A DNA stretch of 64,000 bases, taken from NCBI GenBank assembly GCA_008828725.1, contig MEHQ01004277.1, forward strand, positions 62,001-126,000. Direction: 5' to 3'. Source of the stretch: Saccharina japonica (Eukaryota; Sar; Phaeophyceae; Laminariales; Laminariaceae). Position 1 is the stretch's first letter, and each line of letters begins with the position of its first letter. Positions 57,100 to 64,000 of this stretch are shown here, one piece after another. The position numbers were made by a program, and so were the translations under genes. The notes beneath the pieces are model-generated. The model was not told the DNA's origin and ran no database searches. It was given only the letters and a program-made list of their open reading frames with translations.

Positions 57100-59560
57100 G
57101 TAGATATAAATACATGTACAAAATTGCAGCTGCTGCTCGGAGAGAGCTCCACACCTTTTCTTAGACGTAGATTTTTACCCTTTTCGCGATAACTGGCGAT
57201 GGCGTCCACCTGGCGACACGCAACTCCCTCATCGTGCTCGCCGACCCCTGCTCTGCCTACTCTGCCAAGGGCGGTCTCGGCCGTGCCCAACTCATGTCTC
57301 ATGGGGCTGCGATTTTTCCAGGATTCCATGCCCTTTTTGTCACGTGCACATACCATACCAACCAGTACATGCTTTTTTTGTTTTACACGCAAACCGCATT
57401 ATTCAAGATTCCGTTTTTTATATGTAGACGACCAACCCGGAATTTTATCGTACCGGCTCCTTTTACTGCGGATATACACGTACGTACGTATTATATGTAC
57501 GAGTACCAGTACCGCTGCAAGCTGTGATAGAGTATCACATACCAGGTATTTTTTAATATGCGATGATATCTGCACAGTACTCATACGTGCGTGGTATTCA
57601 GCAGTATGACAGTGGTCGGTGTGTGCCTGGATATAGTACCGGCCAGGGCCTCACGTGCGCTCGCGGGCGTGGACATGCGGGCGGTGGGCGCTGCAGCAAC
57701 GTTTACAAAGAATATGGTGATGGAGAGCGCACATACAAAACTCACACACACGCTCTTTTTTTTTTACACGCAGCTACTGCTGTACATGCATAATCAAAGA
57801 TTCCCTCATCGCGCTCGCCGACCCCTGCTCTGCCTACTCTGCCAAGGGTGGTCTCGGCCGTGCCCAACTCTAGGCTCACGGGAATGCGGTTTTTCCAGGA
57901 TTCCATGCCCTTTTAGTCACGTGCACATGCCATACCAACCAGTACATGATTTTTTGTTCTACACGCAAACCGCACTATGCAAGATTCCGTTTTTTTATGT
58001 AGACGACCAACCCGGAATTTTATCGTACCGGCTCCTTTTACTGCGGATATACACGTACTACGTACTATATGTACGAGTACCAGTACCGCTGCAAGCAGTA
58101 ACAGAGTATCATATACCAGGTAATTTTTAATATGCGATGATATCTGTACAGTATTCATGCGTGCGTGGTATATTCAGCAGTATGATAGTGGTCGGTGTGT
58201 GCCTGGATATAGTACCGGGCAGGGCCTCGCGGGCGCTCGCGGGCGTGGACATGCGGGCGGTGGGCGCTGCAGCAACGATTATCAATAATATCGTGATGGA
58301 GAGCGCACATACAAGACACACACGCTCTTTTTTTTTTACACGCAGCTACTACTGAACATGCATATACCCGCTTACGTCTACGTACGTACGTATCATAATA
58401 CCACCTCAGTACTCATAGGGTGATATTTACAAGAAATAAGAAATTCGGAAGCCGCTATATTGAAGCTAGTATAAAACGCATCCTCTCCTCTTCATGTAAA
58501 TAAGAAACTTAGCCTCCGTTTGTGAGTGTTTTTTATATCAGGTGTATGTACTACTGCTGTAACACCCCTTGGCAGTACAGAGTCGCTTTGTTCGCCCTAA
58601 CCTTAGCTACTAATCTACCTCAGTAGGCTACTCCTCGCCGTTACGGGCATTGTCGTANGCCGCAGGCGGGCGTCAGCCCGCCGCGAAGCCCCCCTTGTAA
58701 ATACATGTACGATATTGTGGGTGGTCTCGTGTGAGAGCTCCTCGGCTTTTCTTTGACGTAGATTTTTGCCCTTTTCACGATAACTGGCGATGGCGTCCAC
58801 CCGGCGGCACGCAACTCCCTCATCGTGCTCGCCGACCCCTGCTCTGTCTACTCTGCCAAGGGCGGTCTCGGCCGTGACCAACTCTTGTCTCACGGGGCTG
58901 CGATTTTTCCAGGATTCCATGCCCTTTTTGTCACCTGCACATACCATACCAACCAGTACAGTGATTTTTTGTTCTACACGCAAACCGCATTATTCAAGAT
59001 TCCATTTTTATATGTAGACGACCAACCCGGATTTTCATTGTACCGGCTCCTTATACTGCTGATATACAAGTACGTATTATATGTACGAGTACCAGTACCG
59101 CTGCCAGCAGTAACAGACTATCATATACCAGGTAATTGTTAACATGCGATGATATCTGTACAGTATTCATACGTGCGTGGTATTCAGCAGTATGATCGTG
59201 GTCGGTGTGTCCCTGGATATAGTACCGGGCAGGGCCTCGCGTGCGCTCGCGGGCGTGGACATGCGGGTGGTGGGCGCTGCAGCAACGTTTACCAAGAATG
59301 TGGTGATGGAGAGCGCACATGCAAAACACACACGCTCTTTTTTTTCACACTTAGCTACATGCATAATCAAAGATTCCGTTTTTTCCATGTTGACGACGAA
59401 CCCGGATTGTTTTGAGACCACGTACTAGTACCACTACTGTACTGCCGATATACGCGTACGTACGCACGTACGCACGTATGATACAGTAGTACCAGCACCA
59501 CAGCAGAAAAAGACCTGTGTGCCATGGGTTCATACGTGCGTGGTACACCAGTGTGATAAT
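57100..59560 (+). repeat. Three ~580-bp units (A, B, C) plus a partial fourth
   Basis: The word ctcgccgacccctgctctg marks units at about 57238, 57817 and 58827; B follows A by 579 bp, and C follows B by about 1010 bp because module G lies between. Each has accaaccagtac, gtagacgaccaacccgga, taccaggta and gcgctcgcgggcgtggac landmarks. A fourth, partial unit starts near 59380. Frames recur on both strands of A and C with many replacement differences, so no gene is called. Confidence 0.75.
58380..58700 (+). repeat. Hairpin module G, copy 2
   Basis: gatatttacaagaaataagaaattcgg through the gccgcaggcgggcgtcagcccgcc hairpin and cccccttgta. It contains an ambiguous base N at 58658 just before the hairpin. 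Confidence 0.7.
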
Positions 59561-59859
59561 ATAATACTATTAATACTGGTGTTTGTTGTTTCTGTTCGTA
59601 TGCGAGCGATGGACACTCCGACTTTCCCAATATAATTACGGTGATGTTCGAGAACTTGCTTTTTTTCGAAAAAAGTGGTTCCGAATTCATTACCGGTATA
59701 TGTACGAGTATACTCGTACTCGGATTGCATTTATAGTTGTCCCGTGGTCTACATGCAATATCCAAGATTATGTTTTATGCTTAACACTGGATTTTACGAA
59801 CTACTTACCGCTGACACACGTACTGATTTTTAAAGCTTACTGCTGATATACCCGTACGC

Positions 59860-60175
59860 ACGTACGTATCATAATACCTCAGTACGAGAGGGTGATATTT
59901 ACAAGAAATAAGAAATTCGGAAGCCGTTATATTGAAGATAGTATAAGACGCATCCTCTCCTCTCATGTAAATAATAAATCAAGCCTCCGTTTGTGAGTGT
60001 TTCTCTTTAATAGGTGTCATGTACTACTGCTGTACACCCCTTGGCAGCACAGAGTCGCTTTGTTCGCCCTAAGCTTAGCTACTAATCTACCTCAGTAGGC
60101 TACTCCTCGCCGTTACGGGCATTGCGCGTAGCCGCAGGCGGGCGTCAGCCCGCCGCGTCGAAGCCCCCCTTGTAT
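59860..60175 (+). repeat. Hairpin module G, copy 3
   Basis: Partner of 58380-58700, complete: gggcattgcgcgtagccgc, the GC hairpin, then cgaagcccccctt-gta. Confidence 0.7.
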
Positions 60176-60179
60176 TACC

Positions 60180-61402
60180 ATAAAAATGTCCTTACGTTTA
60201 CGGATAGAGGGATACGTATGGATACTTCGTGGATACCGCTCTGTCCCGAAATATAATGACCTTTTTCAAAATAATATTTAATAAAGCGGTGCTTATATCT
60301 CGGGACAGCGTGGTATCAAGTCCTCGTATATATGTATGTACCCGTACAGCTGCAGTGTCAGCGCCACTGAAATAATGATGGGTGTGCCAATCCAAGCCGC
60401 ATGCACAACAGCAGCAGTAACTTGCACGTGAGCTAGAGGTTGGGCAGACTCCTATGGAGAGTGCCGTCGGCCTCACAGAGTATCGGCGAGGTACATCCTG
60501 GCAACCTAAGAGGTATCGCGGTGTACTGCTGCTGCTGTACTGTACCACCAGTATACGTGTGAGGTACGAGTACCAGGTATCACATGCAGCAGCAGCAACA
60601 AGCATGGTCAGCCTTCGACTTGATCCCCACGTACGCGGGGGAGTAGCATTGCCGTACTGCCGGCCCGCCAAGCTCGAAAGGGCCACCCGAAAAGCGTGAC
60701 CTGCTCACGCTTGCGCGTCTGTGTATACGCTCCTACTCTGCGCCCCGGGCCTGGTCATGCGCACATCCAAGCAACGAGGGTATAGTAGCAACAACGTGGC
60801 TGCGTTTGTTTGTAAGAAAAACTATCTCGGTGCTCTCTATGCAGGCTTATGTTTTTCCATTTTTTTTAGAATGCTGTGGTATGAATAGTTTTTCAGTAGT
60901 GACGTATGTCTTTTTTCCCCTTCGCGGATTGGTTTATTTCCTAAAGAATAGTTTTTTCAGCTGCCGACCACTAGTGAACTCGGGACACGTTTTCCCTTTT
61001 TTTACGTCTAAATCAACGCCAGTCCCTCCTCTAACCGGTGTGTTGCGATGCCTCCACCTTTCCCTGAAATTATGTGCCAAGTGAACTCTGAACGAGACGA
61101 ACGGCCTTCCTGTATTATTTCACGTACATTACAAATATTAGTTGAAGTACATGCGTGCACGCTTGCATTGTTCGTAAACTTCGAAGCAGCTGTATAACCG
61201 AAATGTACTTCATGCTCTCAACACCTTCAGCTTCCCATGATTTGTAATATGCCAGGTATCCTTGTTTGATTTACATCTACTAATCCCGTGTCTCGTGGTT
61301 TGATCTCCGCTGTCTAACTCGTGTTCGTGCCAATGCAAATTTTGCTGTCGCTCCCGGTTACCCAGAGCTTCAAACGAAGGCGCCTGACACGCAGAGTTCG
61401 TC
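60180..61402. other. Unassigned sequence
   Basis: Frames on both strands of 60198-60700 are Cys/Ser-rich without domains. 60800-61000 is T-rich. No gene called. Confidence 0.3.
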
Positions 61403-63340
61403 ATGACGCCCGTCCTGCTTCAGCGGATCATGGCAATAATGCTGCTCATCTCTGGCCTGGCAGTGAAAGGGGTTTTTCCTTCCAACACCTTGCCGCGAAT
61501 TGCCGAGGCAGGGCATATTGATGAAACATGTCCACCGTGTGACCTCCTCTTCAGCAAGCTAGAGACAAGCGAGAGTGGCAGAAAACTGTCCCAATACGTT
61601 AAGGTGCAGGAACGTGGCGAGCCTAAGAGCGGTACCGGCATAATATACTCCTGGGCAACGGCAGCGCTGATGCATGCGTGCGACTATCTGCAGGAGGTTT
61701 TCGGTAAGGAAACGTACGAAATACGAAAACAAATGTTTGGCACTCAGAGGTAAAACGTGACGAATAAGAACGATGGTTACAGCGTCAGCCACATATATAA
61801 TAGACCGGGTTGCGGAGGCAGGGTTTTTTTTCGAACTGCAATTTGAGGAGCTGCACGACACGCGCGCAGCACGGTAATCGTCGTACTGTTTTCCTCGCAG
61901 GATTATACGTCCGCTCCTCTCTTGTGTTTTTACCTCTCTCCGTCTGCATCAAAGCGGATAATCCCAGTATCAAACAAGCGGTCATCACACACACATATAT
62001 ATATGCTACACACCAACTGTCATTGGGGAAATAAGCAGCCCGCGTTGTGCGCCGTTACCGTTTTGTGGACGTGTCAATTACAACGTGCACCGAGCGAAGG
62101 CTGGTTCCTGTTTATGCAATTAGTTCTTCGGGCATTGTAATGTTTGTTTCCGACCCCGTTCTACTGTATATTGTTGTTGATAACGGTACCCTTGGTGATG
62201 TTGGCTCTCAGCATGCGCGCCACAATAGGGGTAGGCAGCACTGTTTGGCTATCATATTCCTAAGATAAGCTATGAGGGCTGACGGGTTCATCAGTTAAGA
62301 CGCGTGATGCCATAGGGGTAGCATTGTTTGGCCGAACCATTTCTGACTGGCACAGGGGTACTCCTCAACTGAAAGGGCCCACCCAGTAATGCTATTGGTA
62401 TGTTTTGTTTTACAATACTGAATCTATTATTTGAGCGATACTTACCACGTGCCGAGGTTAAGAGTCCCCATTTTTATCGAAATCGGATGCGGGGAAAGGT
62501 ATACGTCTCCTCGAGTCAAAAGCTCCAGGACAGATAAGTGCTACCCCTACTGTAGCACACATCTCAACGTTGTCAAGAAATCGTGTGTCTTATTCCACTA
62601 GTGGTTGGATACGTAGGATATAACGGGCTTGATCAGGTTACGCATTCGTATTTCTCAACGTCAGGCTTTGGGTGGGCCCACGCTTAAGGGATCATGCGCC
62701 GTATGAGGTTGAGCAAACCCCTTTATGGAATTATGTCCTGTTGTTCATAAACACGTCCTACGAGGTTTGGCTGTTATGCCTTCACCATTATCTAACATGA
62801 GGACTTTAGATTATTGTGCTTTGTACATGCATGCATGCAGTCAGTTACGTCGATGCGTGCAATCTGTTTTTTCGCCCAGGTGAAGGGTGCTGTCGGTTTG
62901 ACCTCACAACCCAAAACGAGGATATCGACGAGCCATTGGATCGGTACCCTGTTCGAAGCATTGTCTTTGAGCCAGGTCTAGGCACCAATGATCCAAGGTG
63001 TTCCTGCAACACGATCGACAGGTGAAGTGTGGCGCGTATCGACAAACTTGACGACCGCACTGGGCTTTGAATTTCACCTTCGTCGACATACCCAACCTCT
63101 ATTGCCTCCTCAATCTTGTAATACCATGTACAACGTAAACGAAACACATAAAGTAAGAGGTATATATAACATACTACAGCACAAGGCGCTTCGCTCGCAC
63201 AAGGAATCCAATACAATTTGAGTGAAGCAGACACAGAGGTCCACGACGATAGGCGCAAACCTATGTCTTGCGAATGTCAAGAGTGCCATACAAAAACACT
63301 TTGTAAGGCGGGAATTTGTTTTTTTATTCGGTCGTTTTAG
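61403..63340 (+). CDS. Candidate multi-exon gene for a secreted Cys-containing protein
   Basis: Exon 1 (61403-61703): ATG, a hydrophobic signal-like segment (IMAIMLLISGLAVKG), a TCPPC motif, then a helical stretch ending TTCG|GTAAGG. Exon 2 (61804-61873) joins in phase after a 100-bp intron and continues the helix (AEAGFFFELQFEELHDTRAA) to ACG|GTAATC. A third exon-like stretch ends at 62185 (VSDPVLLYIVVDN, AACG|GTACCC) and joins in phase to exon 4 (62880-63021, acceptor ctgttttttcgcccag; acidic, with CCRF and CSC). Exon 5 (63223-63340) adds a CECQECHTKTLCKAGIC tail and TAG. The exon 2-3 junction is unresolved. No family is recognised. Confidence 0.4.
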
Positions 63341-64000
63341 TAACAGAGTGGGCTGAAGAACTGTTCGACAACATCCTGGCTCTTGCCAACTCTGTTAGCT
63401 TGCGTTCTCGCGTCGTCGCCCTTTGGTCGGCACTGCTTGCTTCGCTGCTTTGTCTAGGGCCGATTTCGCTGTGATGTGCTGCGCTGTCCGGTGTTGCACT
63501 TGCGGTAGATGTCCGACGACAACATGATCGTACGTGAAGTAAGTTATCCCACAAAACATTACCTGTCAAACAAGAACGCTCACCAGCGAGCGATACGAGA
63601 ACGCGTTGTTCAAATGAGAGCTCTGGAAGTCTCGAGGGGTGTCACTGGAACCCGCTGAAGCAGATACTCAAAATTTGAAAGTCATGGGTGCCAGCCGTAT
63701 GCTACGGCAGGGGTGCATCTAAATTTCGTGGGGCTCTGCACGTGCGGAGCTACATACCTCACCCAAATGAATGTAGAATACTAAATGATACGCTTCATGT
63801 GATGGTCAATACCATGGCCACTGTTTGTATACAACGAATTTTAGGGTGATTGCAATTGACCCACTTCGGTTTTATTTTTTGCTTCAGAATTTTCCCGACC
63901 CACGATGATAGAGAGTTTCCCCGGTCAAAACATAATCAACGAATTGTCCTTTACATTGGAAATATTTTCCAAATGTGATTGCGCCGCGTTTTTTCGCGAT
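63341..64000. other. Unassigned sequence
   Basis: A minus-strand frame at 63569-63324 (81 residues, Ser/Ala/Arg-rich, polar) could be an exon but lacks support. About 63680-63715 holds a degenerate catgggtgcc-type hairpin recalling 7601-7632. Confidence 0.25.

Noticed and set aside
57096..58983. Minus-strand frames repeated in units A and C
   Set aside because: The frames look protein-like but differ by many replacements, and the plus strand is equally open; duplication alone explains the recurrence.

Overview
The window is eukaryotic, non-organellar and very repeat-rich. It has no operons, ribosome-binding sites, rRNA genes or convincing intact tRNA genes. Almost all recognisable protein sequence belongs to retrotransposons: a chromodomain Ty3/gypsy remnant and an endonuclease/reverse-transcriptase LINE in several copies. 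Simple repeats are abundant, and the few host-gene-like pieces appear only as short exons with GT..AG borders. The palindrome-rich vocabulary (TACGTA, GTACTGCTGTAC, TACCWGGTA) and mixed base composition would suit an alga or other protist with a large repeat-laden genome, but I cannot name the organism.

Layout. 1-12 kb: microsatellite, a 2.07-kb foldback element (2098-4169) sitting in a repeat whose uninterrupted paralogue lies at 10967-11600, a 1.3-kb composite repeat (4993-6325), a degenerate ~140-bp tandem repeat split by a small TIR element (7177-7415), and one arm of a long inverted repeat (7643-9553). 12-23.5 kb: a segmental duplication (12935-15960 and 19434-23515) wrapped around the other inverted-repeat arm (15668-17575) and a further partial copy (17791-18715). 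The second copy holds a clean 760-bp TIR insertion (21737-22496), and a 490-bp structured insert (18941-19433) lies just before it. 23.5-30 kb: degenerate ~35-bp arrays, a 5'-truncated gypsy element on the minus strand (about 25735-28440), and a second composite repeat directly upstream of it. 30-34.9 kb: the most gene-like left-hand stretch, with several protein-like segments that have plausible splice borders.

34.9-47 kb: a ~67-bp satellite, a nearly full-length but frameshifted LINE (to 40063), four ~100-120-bp TA-flanked MITEs, homopolymer and triplet tracts, and a 17-bp G14CGC minisatellite fused to the 3' end of a third LINE copy. 47.3-50.3 kb: a GC-rich satellite with 178+240-bp higher-order periodicity, interrupted by a 1420-bp element with 8-bp target duplications. 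50.3-56 kb: mostly unannotatable sequence, one small possible gene, a LINE 3' stub split by an 872-bp TA-flanked element, then a 5'-truncated LINE copy with an intact 3' reading frame. 56-64 kb: a P-loop-like exon candidate, triplicated ~580-bp units with hairpin-bearing modules, and a likely multi-exon secreted-protein gene at 61.4-63.3 kb.

The mobile elements explain most of the architecture. In five cases an uninterrupted paralogue, satellite monomer or target duplication shows where an insertion occurred, so element boundaries could be read directly. All such boundaries were aligned by eye.
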